DNA of 64,000 nt from DASXUL01 sp036504855 (GTDB taxonomy: Bacteria > Armatimonadota > DTGP01 > JAKQQT01). The stretch covers positions 1 to 64,000 of the forward strand of contig DASXUL010000089.1 in the NCBI GenBank assembly GCA_036504855.1, written 5' to 3'. Made by a program: the position numbers and the translations under genes. A model generated the notes under the pieces. That model worked only from the letters and a program-made list of their open reading frames with translations. It made no database searches and had not been told where the DNA came from. This document shows positions 1 to 9,002 of this stretch, in pieces (positions within the stretch are counted from its first letter, which is position 1; the number at the start of each line of letters is the position of its first letter).

Positions 1-3
1 CTA

Positions 4-20
4 GAGGGTGTTATGCACTT
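4..20 (+). repeat. Left terminal inverted repeat of the IS
   Basis: The 17-bp sequence GAGGGTGTTATGCACTT is the exact reverse complement of 867-883. It is preceded by the dinucleotide TA. Confidence 0.9.
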
Positions 21-69
21 CGCAGTATGTTCGCTAATGTAAGCTGTTCACATTGGGTAGAAGGATTGC

Positions 70-876
70 ATGAGTGTTAGAAAGTGTTACCCGAGTGACG
101 TCAGCGATGCGGAGTGGGCATTCGTGTCGTGGTATCTGACCTTGATGACAGAGGACGCTCCTCAGCGGGCGTACGCGATGCGGGATGTTTTTGATGCGTT
201 GCGCTGGCTGGTGCGCACGGGCAGCCCGTGGCGCTACCTCCCCGGCGACTTCCCTCCGTGGGAAACGGTGTATCAGCAGACGCAGCGGTGGATACGGGCC
301 GGTTGCTTTGAAGCGATCGTGCACGACCTGCGAGCGGTGATCCGCCACGCTGAGGGACGCTCCACGGAGCCTTCCGCGGTGATCCTGGACGGACGCACGT
401 TGCGTTCCACGGTGGAGTCTGGCGAGCGGGCCGGATACGATGGACACAAGAAGACGAAAGGCTCAAAGGTCCACATCGCCGTCGACACCTTGGGACATCT
501 GCTGGCGCTGGTGGTGACCCCAGCCAACGAACAGGAGCGCGCCCAAGTGAAAGAGCTAGCGCAACAGGTGCAGGAGGCGACGGGCGACAACGTGGAGATC
601 GCTTTCGTGGACCAGGGCTACACCGGCGACGAGCCCAGGAAAGCCGCCGAGGAGATGGGCATCCACCTGCACGTCGTAAGGTTGTCGGAGGCCAAGAAGG
701 GCTTCGTGCTCCTGCCGAGGCGTTGGGTGGTGGAACGCAGCTTCGCCTGGTTCTCCCGGTTTCGACGCTTGGCCAGGGACTATGAACGACTCCCGCAGAC
801 CGTTGCCGCCCTTCACTTCATCGCTTTCGCTGGGCTCATGCTCGCTAAGGCTGCTCCCCTGCTTCAAAGTGCATAA
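70..876 (+). CDS. IS5-family DDE transposase
   Basis: A 268-aa transposase, the usual length for a single-frame IS5-type enzyme. The N-terminal third carries the conserved WRYLP segment near residues 54-58 of the DUF4096-like helix-turn-helix region. The catalytic triad can be read as D107 (ILDGRT), D181 (FVDQGY) and E222 (VVERSFAW). This family cuts at the element ends and joins them to a TA-containing target. The start follows an AGAAGGA-type ribosome site. The stop codon lies inside the right inverted repeat. Many IS427-group elements need a frameshift; this one does not. Confidence 0.93.
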   Translation: MSVRKCYPSDVSDAEWAFVSWYLTLMTEDAPQRAYAMRDVFDALRWLVRTGSPWRYLPGDFPPWETVYQQTQRWIRAGCFEAIVHDLRAVIRHAEGRSTEPSAVILDGRTLRSTVESGERAGYDGHKKTKGSKVHIAVDTLGHLLALVVTPANEQERAQVKELAQQVQEATGDNVEIAFVDQGYTGDEPRKAAEEMGIHLHVVRLSEAKKGFVLLPRRWVVERSFAWFSRFRRLARDYERLPQTVAALHFIAFAGLMLAKAAPLLQSA

Positions 877-883
877 CACCCTC
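867..883 (-). repeat. Right terminal inverted repeat of the IS
   Basis: Exact inverted copy of 4-20, followed by TA (884-885). It contains the end of the transposase gene. Confidence 0.9.
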
Positions 884-885
884 TA

Positions 886-1381
886 ATGGATGGCCCCGCC
901 CCGAACGTCCGGGCATGTGCGCCTGACGCGGCCCACGACAGCGTGATGGCGGCGGAGATACCGTCCACGAAACAGGGCGCCCTCCCCACTGACAGACGAC
1001 GCTGGCGTGCGACGCATTCTACGAGACCATGGCCTTGTTCTCCGCGAGGGCCCTGGCCGTGAAGAGTAAGCGCCGGACGGCGGGCCGGGATGGGGTTGAG
1101 GACCCGCACCTGGAGGCGAACGTCGCCGTGGTGAAGGCGAAGGGAGCATAGCCGGGACGGTGCGCTCATGGGCGGTGGGGAAAAGGCGCGAGCCGCCGGC
1201 GCCGTATGGCGCGCACTGACGGCGGCCTGGGCCTCCTTCGTCTGGGCCGGCACGAATCCCGCCTGCATGCTTCGCGTCTTCCGCAGCCCCTCAGTAACGC
1301 GTCGCGGGTACGACGGCTGGCGAGGGACAGGGGGAAGCCTGGAAAGAGGATGGTGGGGAGGCTGGCCGCATGCAGGGGGCG
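886..1381. other. Gene-poor spacer between IS and ABC operon
   Basis: About 500 bp. Apart from the doubtful fragment at 993-1151, the overlapping frames here have no recognisable domain and no convincing start. I see no clear terminator for the permease operon that ends at 1382. Confidence 0.5.
993..1151 (+). pseudogene. Possible 3' gene fragment next to the IS
   Basis: A short open frame with strong G/C third positions reads LACDAFYETM... and ends ...NVAVVKAKGA before a TAG at 1149-1151. An in-frame TGA closes it upstream at 990-992, so no full gene exists; an ATG at 1029 would give only 40 aa. The codon pattern looks coding, and the position beside an IS suggests a decayed gene end. I recognise no family. 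It could equally be chance in GC-rich DNA. Confidence 0.2.
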
Positions 1382-2224
1382 CTACTGCTTGATGGCCCCA
1401 GCGGTGATTCCGGCGATGAAGTGACGCTGGAAGAAGAGGAACGCCAGCGCCAGCGGCAGCGTGGTCAGGAGGCCGCCCGCCATCAGCATCCCGTAAGGCG
1501 TGCGCGTTTCCCCCTGAAGCAGGTAGATGACCACCGGCAGCGTCAGCATGTCGCGCGTGCGCAGCACGATGAACGCCCACATCAGGTTGTTCCAACTGCC
1601 GATCAACTGCATGATGCCCAGGGCGGCGAGCGCGGGCGTGGCAATGGGCGCCGCCACGCGCCAATAGATTCCGAATTCGCTGCAGCCGTCAATCCGCGCG
1701 GCGGCAACCAGGTCGTCCGGCACGTTTGCGCCCATGTACTGACGCATCCAGAAGATGCCGAACGCGCCCACCGAGCCCGGGATGATCATCGCGGGATACG
1801 TGTTGATGAGGCCCAGTTTCACCATCACCAGAAACGAGGGGATGAGCGTCACGGCGCCGGGTATCATCATCGTGCCCAGCACAAAGGCCAGCAGTTTAGA
1901 GTTGCCGGGGGCGCGCGGGTACTTCGCGAAGGCGAAGCCGGCCAACGAGCACAGGAATAGCGCCAGCGCAACGTTGCCGGCGGAGATGATGACGGAGTTG
2001 AGGAACGCGCGCGGGATGTTCGTTTCGCGCCACAGGTCGACGAAATTGCCGGCCGTAACGGGGTGGGGCGCCCATTGCGGCGGCATGGTGAAGATCTGCG
2101 CCTGCGTCTTGAATGCCGAGATCAGGAGCCAGTAGAACGGGAAGATGAAGATGATCGCAAGGAGCGTCAGGCCGGCGTAGGCGAGCCCTCGCCCCAACGC
2201 CGTGCGAACGTTGCGCGAATGCAT
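1382..2224 (-). CDS. Sugar ABC transporter permease, MalG type
   Basis: A 280-aa inner-membrane permease of the binding-protein-dependent sugar importers (MalG/CUT1 type). Residues about 10-35 form the first membrane helix (LLAIIFIFPFYWLLISAFKT). The cytoplasmic EAA loop is visible as AAARIDGCSEFGIYWRVAAP, which docks on the ATPase subunit. The start MHSRN lies 2 bp after the upstream permease stop, so the genes are co-transcribed and probably coupled. A longer in-frame reading upstream overlaps the other permease out of phase and is not real. The substrate cannot be told from sequence. Confidence 0.9.
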   Translation of the reverse strand: MHSRNVRTALGRGLAYAGLTLLAIIFIFPFYWLLISAFKTQAQIFTMPPQWAPHPVTAGNFVDLWRETNIPRAFLNSVIISAGNVALALFLCSLAGFAFAKYPRAPGNSKLLAFVLGTMMIPGAVTLIPSFLVMVKLGLINTYPAMIIPGSVGAFGIFWMRQYMGANVPDDLVAAARIDGCSEFGIYWRVAAPIATPALAALGIMQLIGSWNNLMWAFIVLRTRDMLTLPVVIYLLQGETRTPYGMLMAGGLLTTLPLALAFLFFQRHFIAGITAGAIKQ

Positions 2225-2226
2225 CG

Positions 2227-3126
2227 TCAAGCCCCCTCCAATCCCTGGCGATTCAGGCGCGAAACGAGCCACGAGACCGCGAAAACTGCCACAGCCACGC
2301 TGTAGGCCACGGCGGATGCGTATCCGAACCGGAAATCGCCGAACGAGATGTTGAACAGGTACATGCCGAAGTTCGTCGAAGACGTGCCGGGGCCTCCGCT
2401 TGTCAGGACGAAGATCTCGTCGAACATGAAGATCGTGCCCAACAGCGACAGCAGTCCGCAGAACAGGAAGGTAGGGCGCATCATCGGCATCGTGATGGCG
2501 CGCATCCGCTGGATGGCGGTCGCGCCGTCCACCATCGCCGCCTCGTAGTACTCGACCGGTATCCCCTGAAGCCCGGCCAGCATGAGGACCATGTTGTAAC
2601 CCGTCCACCGCCACATCACCAAGATGGCCACCGATACCTTCGACCACTCCTCGCTGGTTAGCCAGGGCACGGACTGCACGCCCGCAAGGCCGAGCAGATA
2701 GTTCAGAACGCCCTTTTCGGCGCTGAAGATGAGGCCGAACACGATGGCGATGACCACCATCGGCGTCACGCACGGCAGAAAGAACGCCGCGCGGTAGAAC
2801 GCCCGCATCTTCAGCCACTGCGTGTTCAGGATCTGAGCGAACAGGAAGGCCAGGATCATCATCGGCGGAACGTAGAGCAGGCCGATGATCAGCGTATTCC
2901 AGAGGCTGCGCCACAGGATTTCGTCATCCAGCATCGCCGCGAAGTTGGACGCGCCCACCCAGTGCATCGCCGTTAGTCCATCCCACTGGGTGAAACTGAG
3001 GAACAGCGAGAAGAGCAGCGGGTAGAGGCCGAATACCGCGAAAAGGACGAAGAACGGCGATACGAACAGATAGAAGTGCCGGTGGCGTTTGACCTCCGCC
3101 AGCCATTCCGCGCGTTGGGGAGTCAT
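2227..3126 (-). CDS. Sugar ABC transporter permease, MalF/UgpA type
   Basis: A 299-aa membrane permease, partner of the downstream MalG-type protein. It begins with a short cytoplasmic arm and a helix near residues 18-42 (FYLFVSPFFVLFAVFGLYPL). The EAA coupling loop reads YEAAMVDGATAIQRMRAITM. The start codon overlaps the binding-protein stop as ATGA (3123-3126), a sign of translational coupling. No ATP-binding subunit is encoded nearby, so a shared MsmX/UgpC-like ATPase elsewhere must energise the importer (inference from the CUT1 family). Confidence 0.92.
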   Translation of the reverse strand: MTPQRAEWLAEVKRHRHFYLFVSPFFVLFAVFGLYPLLFSLFLSFTQWDGLTAMHWVGASNFAAMLDDEILWRSLWNTLIIGLLYVPPMMILAFLFAQILNTQWLKMRAFYRAAFFLPCVTPMVVIAIVFGLIFSAEKGVLNYLLGLAGVQSVPWLTSEEWSKVSVAILVMWRWTGYNMVLMLAGLQGIPVEYYEAAMVDGATAIQRMRAITMPMMRPTFLFCGLLSLLGTIFMFDEIFVLTSGGPGTSSTNFGMYLFNISFGDFRFGYASAVAYSVAVAVFAVSWLVSRLNRQGLEGA

Positions 3127-4493
3127 CGGCGCGCCCTCGGGCCGGCATTGCCTGGGGCAACCGGCACGCCCAACCGCTTCGCCAGTTTCCGCTCCACATT
3201 CTCGAAGAACCCCTCGTTGTGCATCCCGGTGGCGGCCCAGTGACTGAGGTCCTGGTCAACGTAACCCATGGCGGCGCTCCACTGCGGCGTCATGTTGAGG
3301 CGCGAGATCTGCGTTACATCCGTGGCGAAAACGCCGCCGGCGCGTTGGCCGCCGAAGAACGGGTCCGGGTCATCCACGCCCGGGTGCTGAAGCGCCGGCA
3401 GGAAGCCCGGGAACAGGTTGAAGTTCCGGTACTGCGCAAGCTGGCCTTCCCTGGTGCACAAGGCGAACTCAATGAATGCCCAGGCGGCCTCCTTGTTGGC
3501 GCACTGCGCCGGGATCACGAGAACGGATCCGCCCACGTTCGCCACTCGCTTGCCGCCGCGCTCCACGGCCGGGAGCCGGAACACGCCCCACGTGATGTCG
3601 CCGTTCCCGTAATCCCGAGCGGTGTCTCGCATCGTTCCTGCCATCCACACGGCGGCTGGGTAGGACGCGATGGTGTCTGCATTGATGCTGGCCAGGTATT
3701 CCTGGCTGAAAACCGGCACGTCTGAACAGATGCCCGCGGCCCGCAGCCTGCGCATGATATCCAGCGCCCGGCGGGATGCCGGCGAGCTGATCGCGATGCG
3801 TCCCTGGCCGTCAAAGACCTGCCCGCCCGTCTGCTGTATAAGCATCTGGAACATCCAGTTCAGAGCGTTGGAGCCCAGCGGCAGCATCTTTGTTTGCCCC
3901 TTCGATTTCCGCAGGATCGTCCGGCCAGCCTCGATATAGTCATCCCAGGTTTCGATGCGCTGCGGGTCTACCCCGTACTTCGCGAACAGGCTGCGCTTGT
4001 AGAAGACGGCGCACGGGCCCATATCCCACGGGATGGCGTAGACCTTTCCGTCCATCATGCAGTTGTCCCAGAGGTAGGCTGGGAACATGGAGCGGTACTT
4101 CGCGGCCACCGGGGTAAGGTCGGCCAGTTTCCCGGTGGCGATATACCTCGGCGCGTCGCTGAGTTCGAACTGCGACACGTCCGGGGCGCCCACGCCGGAG
4201 GCCAGCGAAAGCATCAGGCGGGTGGTCATCCGCGCTCCGGTCATGTCCACGGCAACGTGGACGTTCGGGTGGCGCTTTTCGAAGCCGGGGATCAACTGCT
4301 GAAGGCTCTTCGCGGCGATGTTCCAGCTCCAGACCGTTACGTTTCCATGGAGCTGGGAGGCGGGGACAACGGCGACCGCGCTCGACGCTGGGGCTGTCTC
4401 GGGCCTCGGGCGCAGCAGCCACGAGATGGCGGCCACGCCCAGGCAGAGGGCGCACAACCATTTGAATGTGGGATGAGGTGAGAGGGTCTTCAT
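3123..4493 (-). CDS. Extracellular sugar-binding protein of ABC importer
   Basis: A 456-aa family-1 solute-binding protein. An N-terminal membrane/signal segment (WLCALCLGVAAISWLL, about residues 13-28) leads into the typical start of the first lobe (GNVTVWSWNIAAKSLQQLIP) and the PGFEKRHPNVHV motif. Later WDDYIEAGRTI and the GMP-like hinge sequences fit carbohydrate binders of about 430 aa. I chose MKTLSPHP at 4493; the frame extends upstream without a signal sequence. It is first in a three-gene operon with the two permeases. The substrate is unknown. Confidence 0.9.
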   Translation of the reverse strand: MKTLSPHPTFKWLCALCLGVAAISWLLRPRPETAPASSAVAVVPASQLHGNVTVWSWNIAAKSLQQLIPGFEKRHPNVHVAVDMTGARMTTRLMLSLASGVGAPDVSQFELSDAPRYIATGKLADLTPVAAKYRSMFPAYLWDNCMMDGKVYAIPWDMGPCAVFYKRSLFAKYGVDPQRIETWDDYIEAGRTILRKSKGQTKMLPLGSNALNWMFQMLIQQTGGQVFDGQGRIAISSPASRRALDIMRRLRAAGICSDVPVFSQEYLASINADTIASYPAAVWMAGTMRDTARDYGNGDITWGVFRLPAVERGGKRVANVGGSVLVIPAQCANKEAAWAFIEFALCTREGQLAQYRNFNLFPGFLPALQHPGVDDPDPFFGGQRAGGVFATDVTQISRLNMTPQWSAAMGYVDQDLSHWAATGMHNEGFFENVERKLAKRLGVPVAPGNAGPRARR

Positions 4494-4572
4494 CGTGACA
4501 AGGCGATCACTACCGTTCCGAAATCCGGATCCCGTCGAAGAACGCCGACCCATTGCCGCTGGGCTTTTTCGC

Positions 4573-4578
4573 AGTATA
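4573..4578 (-). promoter_or_regulatory. Candidate -10 box for the sugar ABC operon
   Basis: Read on the minus strand the site is TATACT (5 of 6 to TATAAT), about 80 bp before the binding-protein start. No good -35 is spaced correctly, so an activator may be needed, or this is chance. Confidence 0.25.
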
Positions 4579-4712
4579 TGATCGCCAATCTGGCTTCCGC
4601 CCTTGCACGCGCGCAACGCGGCGCAGTGACTATTCCAAGCCGTTCAGCGCCGCCGTTCCCCACGGCGTGGAAAGACGATAGCCCCCGGAGCCCCTTCCCT
4701 TTCGAAAACGCG

Positions 4713-4756
4713 AGAGACCCTCCGCCGAGGCGAGCGAGCCTCGGTGGAGGGTCTCT
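4713..4756 (-). terminator. Intrinsic terminator after the LamG/dockerin gene
   Basis: A 19-bp stem (4713-4731 with 4738-4756, one G-T pair) closes a 6-nt loop and is followed on the minus strand by CGTTTTCG. It lies 9 bp after the stop of the 4766-7639 gene. Confidence 0.8.
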
Positions 4757-4765
4757 GGGCGCGCC

Positions 4766-7639
4766 TTACAGGCCCTGCTTGGCCAGGGCAAGCGCATCCA
4801 GCATGTCGATCTTGCTGCTGGATCCGCCGGAGTTGACGACGTTCATCGCGAGGAAGTCTGGTGTTGTCGCCGGGGATGGGGCCAGGTCAAGGCCGCCGGC
4901 AATGCGCAGGGCGCGCATGGCCAACGACATCGGCGGCTGCGAAGCGGCGGCGCCGGCTGCGCGAACCCAATCCCACGTATTCTTGCCGTCCGCGTGGTAC
5001 GAATACGGGAAGATCTTATGGTCCAGCATGCCGGTGTCCGGGATGTTGTCCGTGTGGAGCAACACGGCTCCAGTGACGCCGTCCAGGCTGTTGCACGCGT
5101 AAGTGTCGTAGATGGAACCCGTGCGCACAATCGTCAGGACAAGCGGGTTGGTGGGGGACACGTCGCCGATGCGGGAGATGGGCAGCGGCACGGGGGTGAA
5201 GGCGGTTTGCCCCTGGGCCTGCGAGAATCCCCGGAAGGCGACGCGCTGTTCCGTGGTTCCGGCGCCGTTGTCCAGCGTCACATAGCCCTCGATGTCATAC
5301 TCGTAGTAGCGGGAACCGGTGACGATCTTGGTTGGGTCATCTTCGGCGGCGCCGATGATTCGAAGGATAACGTTCGGGTCGCCTCCGGTGGGTTCCGGAC
5401 TGGCGGACAGCCCCGAAACGAGCTTCGCGGAAGTGACGGAAGCGTACCGGCTGATTCGAGATTTGGAGAGGATCCCGCCGCGGTTGGCCGTTCCGGTCTG
5501 AACGGTGATGGAGCTCGGGATGGTGGCTCCCGTGTTCATGTCCCAACCGGGTTCGGTGACAGTGGGCGCGTTGTCTGTGGTGTTGTTCTCCAGGGAAATC
5601 GCGTTCCACTTGGCCATCCAGCCGTCCGGCCCGTCGCTGAAGTCGTCGTAGAGCGGCGCGGGACCGCCATCGGTTACGGCGGTGGACGTGAAGTTGATCG
5701 TGATGGCGCCTCCGGCCGGAACGGTGGTCTGCACGGCTTGCGGCGCGAATCCGGGCTTGGCGGCGCCGATGACGCTGACGCCCGGCGTCACATGCGTCAG
5801 AGTGTACTTGCCGGCGGCATCGGTGAACGTCCAATCACTGGTAGTGCCCACAACGTCCATGCCGCTCACGCGGACGCCGGCCACGCCGACGCCGCCGACT
5901 TTGAACGTTCCGGTAACGGCGCCGGTTGGCGTCATCACTTCCAGCGTAGGCGTGCCCTGCACGCCGCCGCCGCCATTGAAGTCAAAGACCTTAATGGCGA
6001 TTACGTTATCCTGGCCGGGCCGGAGCAGGCTGGGCGAGAGGAAGTAACTGCGTTCGTTGTTGTACGCCAGGTCCTCGCCGGGGTAGAACACCACAGGCAG
6101 GTCGGCGAAGGGCGGGTTCGTGTGGTCAACCGGCTGAACCGGCAACGCCACTGTGGGGAAGCGTCCGGTTGAGCCGATGAGCGTACCGTTCACATAGGTG
6201 GCATCAATATCGTCGATCGCGGATCCGGGGCCCACATGGAACCGGACGAGGCGCCCCGGGAAAGCGGAGTTGAAGTTCGCCGGCAACGTAATGTGCAACC
6301 GGTACCAGCCGAAGATGTCATCCGTAACGCCGACCGTTGCGTCCCAGTTGGCGGGCACGCTGATCGTCTGGAAGCTGCTCTCATCGGCGGCCACCGCGCT
6401 GTAATCCGCCGCGCTGCCGGTATTGCCAAGCACTTTCCACGCGTTGCCGCTCGCCGTATCGAGTGAAAGATGGGGGCGAATGGGGAGCGTGACGTCTTTC
6501 GTGATGAAGCCGGCCGCTGGTAGCGTCACGGTAGCCGTGAATGTCGATTCTGAATAAGGCGAAGTGACCGTTAGCGGGAACGTGCCGCTGGCGGTGTTGA
6601 ACACGGAATACTTACCGGCGGTGTCGGTAAGCGCGGTCCTCGTACCAAGCGTCACCGTGGCGCCCACCGCGGGGTTTCCGGTGAGGGAATCGGTCACCGT
6701 GCCGCGGAGTTCCGTATCCGTGGGGGCAGCGGCCAGAAACTGGTTCGGCGTCAGGGCGGTATCTGAGAGGCGGACCTCGTCGATAAAACCGTATGCCCGG
6801 TCGACGTGCCCGCCGTTGTAGAGGCCGCGGCCCACCGAGAAGTCGCCGGCCGTCCAGTCGCTGCCGCTGCCCAAGCCAACCGTCAACGCCGTGTTAGTAC
6901 TGCCCTGGAGCGTCAGGTCCGTCTGGGCGACCAGTTGATAGCCCTTGCCCGAAGCGATGTCATTCAGGTAGAGCGACAGCTTGGAGCCGTCGCTGACGCC
7001 GGCCATGCTGTACCATTTCCCTGTGAGTCCATCGGGGTCGGTTCCGTAGTCGAACCCCTGAACCGCGCCCGCCGCTGAAACGGCCGTATACCCGTAGCCC
7101 ATGACGTCTTGGAACGTAACGGCTACCCGGTTTTCCGGCTGAAGCTGGAAGTAGAGCGCGGCGGCATTGGCATCGCCGCCCGGTTGGGTTGCGGCCGCCC
7201 TGCTATCTCGACCCACGATCGTGCGCCAACCGCCGTTTTCCGGCTTGAAGGACGCCTCAACCGTCCATGCCGACGGGCTCCAAGTGCGCAGGGTATTGTT
7301 CCACATGCCCGGAGAGCCGCCGGAATTCTTCACGCTGAAGTTGTTTGCGACGCCCGTTTGCGGGATGGAGCTAAACGGGACATCGGACTTGTAGACGTAG
7401 CCGGCCCAAGCGGCCCCGGTCCACACGGACAAGGCGTTGCCGTTGCCCGAGCTGTCCGCGACGTCCGCGGACCATACGCCATCCGTTCCTGAGACGTGAA
7501 CCATCTGCGCATCCGCCGGGCCATCCTCGAACCGCCAGTAGGCGACTGTTCCCGCCTTCGCTGGGACGGCGCCGAGAAGCAACAAACCCGAGAGAGATGC
7601 CGCACAAACTGCCGACCAAACCGTTCGATCGCATTTCAT
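4766..7639 (-). CDS. Secreted LamG/CnaB/jelly-roll protein with dockerin-like tail
   Basis: A 957-aa exported protein. After a signal peptide (LSGLLLLGAVPAKAG, cut near residue 27) comes a LamG/concanavalin-like domain (about 28-300). Next are a CnaB-type domain (ELRGTVTDSLTGNPAVGATV), a galactose-binding jelly roll resembling the N-domain of GH2 enzymes (FQTISVPANWDATVGVTDD) and a second CnaB domain. A roughly 300-aa beta-rich region I cannot name follows. The last 50 residues (MRALRIAGGLDL ... KIDMLDALALAKQGL) look like a dockerin that has lost its calcium loops. The start is set by an AAGGAAGGG ribosome site 9 bp upstream. The first 300 residues are a paralogue of the neighbouring gene. 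No catalytic domain is visible, so binding or display is likely. Confidence 0.8.
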   Translation of the reverse strand: MKCDRTVWSAVCAASLSGLLLLGAVPAKAGTVAYWRFEDGPADAQMVHVSGTDGVWSADVADSSGNGNALSVWTGAAWAGYVYKSDVPFSSIPQTGVANNFSVKNSGGSPGMWNNTLRTWSPSAWTVEASFKPENGGWRTIVGRDSRAAATQPGGDANAAALYFQLQPENRVAVTFQDVMGYGYTAVSAAGAVQGFDYGTDPDGLTGKWYSMAGVSDGSKLSLYLNDIASGKGYQLVAQTDLTLQGSTNTALTVGLGSGSDWTAGDFSVGRGLYNGGHVDRAYGFIDEVRLSDTALTPNQFLAAAPTDTELRGTVTDSLTGNPAVGATVTLGTRTALTDTAGKYSVFNTASGTFPLTVTSPYSESTFTATVTLPAAGFITKDVTLPIRPHLSLDTASGNAWKVLGNTGSAADYSAVAADESSFQTISVPANWDATVGVTDDIFGWYRLHITLPANFNSAFPGRLVRFHVGPGSAIDDIDATYVNGTLIGSTGRFPTVALPVQPVDHTNPPFADLPVVFYPGEDLAYNNERSYFLSPSLLRPGQDNVIAIKVFDFNGGGGVQGTPTLEVMTPTGAVTGTFKVGGVGVAGVRVSGMDVVGTTSDWTFTDAAGKYTLTHVTPGVSVIGAAKPGFAPQAVQTTVPAGGAITINFTSTAVTDGGPAPLYDDFSDGPDGWMAKWNAISLENNTTDNAPTVTEPGWDMNTGATIPSSITVQTGTANRGGILSKSRISRYASVTSAKLVSGLSASPEPTGGDPNVILRIIGAAEDDPTKIVTGSRYYEYDIEGYVTLDNGAGTTEQRVAFRGFSQAQGQTAFTPVPLPISRIGDVSPTNPLVLTIVRTGSIYDTYACNSLDGVTGAVLLHTDNIPDTGMLDHKIFPYSYHADGKNTWDWVRAAGAAASQPPMSLAMRALRIAGGLDLAPSPATTPDFLAMNVVNSGGSSSKIDMLDALALAKQGL

Positions 7640-7705
7640 GACTGTGCCCTTCCTTGATGAAAGCTTGTCGGTGAATCGTTGATGTCCAGTCTGTAGAGCC
7701 CGCCG
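7640..7705 (-). repeat. Leader copy A shared by the two LamG genes
   Basis: The sequence upstream of the 7639 start aligns base by base with 9003-9068 upstream of the paralogue, including GGTGAATC, TGATGTCCAG and TAGAGCC blocks. The duplication therefore included the 5' leader and perhaps the promoter. Confidence 0.6.
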
Positions 7706-7945
7706 CGGGCCACGGGGCTGTGGCCCGATGGATATCCAACGCCGAGGGGCGCCGGATTCGCGTGAGCTCACCGCATGGGTCATTGTACTGCCTGAGGGGG
7801 TTTTGGAGACACCTTTCGCGCATCGGTGAGTTCGCAACGCGTGGAGGCGTTCCGGGTTCCGATGCGATCTGCTTTTATACGCCCCATCGCGGCGCGCTAT
7901 TGCTGCTTGGAGCGCCGATCAGGGCTGCTCCCCCTCCGACAAAAG

Positions 7946-7975
7946 GCCCCATCGCGGTAGGCGCCGCGATGGGGC
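7946..7975 (-). terminator. Intrinsic terminator after the PEP-CTERM gene
   Basis: A perfect 12-bp stem (7946-7957 with 7964-7975) with a 6-nt loop is followed on the minus strand by CCTTTTGTCGG. It sits 30 bp after the stop at 8007. Confidence 0.8.
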
Positions 7976-8006
7976 GTCCGTCAATGGACGGAGAGCCTGG
8001 CAAGGC

Positions 8007-9002
8007 TCAGCGAGCCGCTTGGCGGCGGCGGCGGATCAGGGAGAGGCCGCCCAGGACGAGCAAGGCGCACGTGCTGGGTTCGGGAACGGCCGTTGACAGG
8101 AACCGATCCGGCGTGAGCGCGCCATCGGAGAGGCGGACCTCGTCAATGAAACCGTACGCCCGGTCGCCGTGCCCGCCGTTGTAGAGGCCGCGGCCCACCG
8201 AGAAGTCGCCGGCCTTCCAGTCGCCGCCGCTGCCCGTACCGGCCGTCAACGCCGTGTTGGAACTGCCCTTGAGGGTCAGGTCCGTCTGGGCGACCAGCCG
8301 ATAGCCCGCGCCCGCGGCGACGTCATTGAGGTAGAGCGACAGCTTGGAGCCGTCGCTGACGCCGGCCATGCTGTACCATTTCCCGGTGAGCCCATTGGGG
8401 TCGGACGGGTAGTCGAATCCCTGAATCAGCCCGGGGTCCGAGACCGCGGAGTACTGATAGCCCATGACATCCTCAAACGTAATGGCCACCCGGTTGTCGG
8501 GCTGGATCTGGAAGTACAGAGCGGACGCATTTGGATCGGCGCCCCCTTGAGTTCCCGCTCCCAGGCTGTCGCGGCCCACGATGGTCCGCCAACCGCCCCA
8601 TTCCGGCTTGAAGGAAGCCTCAACGGTGAAGGCCGAGGGAGTCCAGCCCTCGAGCGTGTTGTTCCACATGCCGGGCAACCCGCCGGTGTTCTTCACGCTG
8701 TAGTGGTTGGGCTCGCCGGTCTGCGGGACCGTGGGAGAGGCGACATCGGTTCGGTACCCATAGCCGGCCCAACTCTCCCCCGTCCACACCGACAGGGCGT
8801 TGCCGTTGCCCGAGCTGTCTGCAACGTCAGGGGACCACACTCCGTTTGCGCCCGACAAGTGAACCATCTGCGCATCCGCCGGGCCCTCTTCGAACCGCCA
8901 GTTGGCCACCGTGCCTGCCTGCGCCGGCAAGGCCCCGAGCAGCAGCGATCCCGCGAGAGATGTCGCGCAGACTGTTGACCAAACCATTAGTTTACGCTTC
9001 AT
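8007..9002 (-). CDS. LamG-domain protein with PEP-CTERM sorting signal
   Basis: A 331-aa secreted protein: signal peptide (LAGSLLLGALPAQAG), one LamG/concanavalin-like domain through about residue 300, then the PEP-CTERM signal VPEPSTCALLVLGGLSLIRR and a basic tail. PEP-CTERM tails are recognised by exosortase, which removes the tail and anchors or releases the protein at the surface (family knowledge). The start MKRKLMVW follows an AAAGGGAAG site; an upstream ATG (9023) has no better support. It is a close paralogue of the first 300 aa of 4766-7639. The two diverge exactly at the C-terminal sorting region. No exosortase is in the window. Confidence 0.88.
   Translation of the reverse strand: MKRKLMVWSTVCATSLAGSLLLGALPAQAGTVANWRFEEGPADAQMVHLSGANGVWSPDVADSSGNGNALSVWTGESWAGYGYRTDVASPTVPQTGEPNHYSVKNTGGLPGMWNNTLEGWTPSAFTVEASFKPEWGGWRTIVGRDSLGAGTQGGADPNASALYFQIQPDNRVAITFEDVMGYQYSAVSDPGLIQGFDYPSDPNGLTGKWYSMAGVSDGSKLSLYLNDVAAGAGYRLVAQTDLTLKGSSNTALTAGTGSGGDWKAGDFSVGRGLYNGGHGDRAYGFIDEVRLSDGALTPDRFLSTAVPEPSTCALLVLGGLSLIRRRRQAAR

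Larger units (their letters stand above)
2..885 (+). mobile_element. Complete IS5-family insertion sequence
   Basis: A single transposase gene is bounded by perfect 17-bp terminal inverted repeats (4-20 and 867-883), each flanked outside by TA (2-3 and 884-885). A TA target duplication is typical of the IS427 group of IS5. The right inverted repeat overlaps the transposase stop codon. Both ends and the open reading frame are intact, so the element looks recently active. The left end lies at the window edge, so the interrupted sequence on that side cannot be seen. Confidence 0.88.

Noticed and set aside
864..1664. 266-aa minus-strand frame across the spacer and permease gene
   Set aside because: It overlaps a clear permease out of phase, and its composition (many His, Arg, Pro) is that of an antisense shadow.
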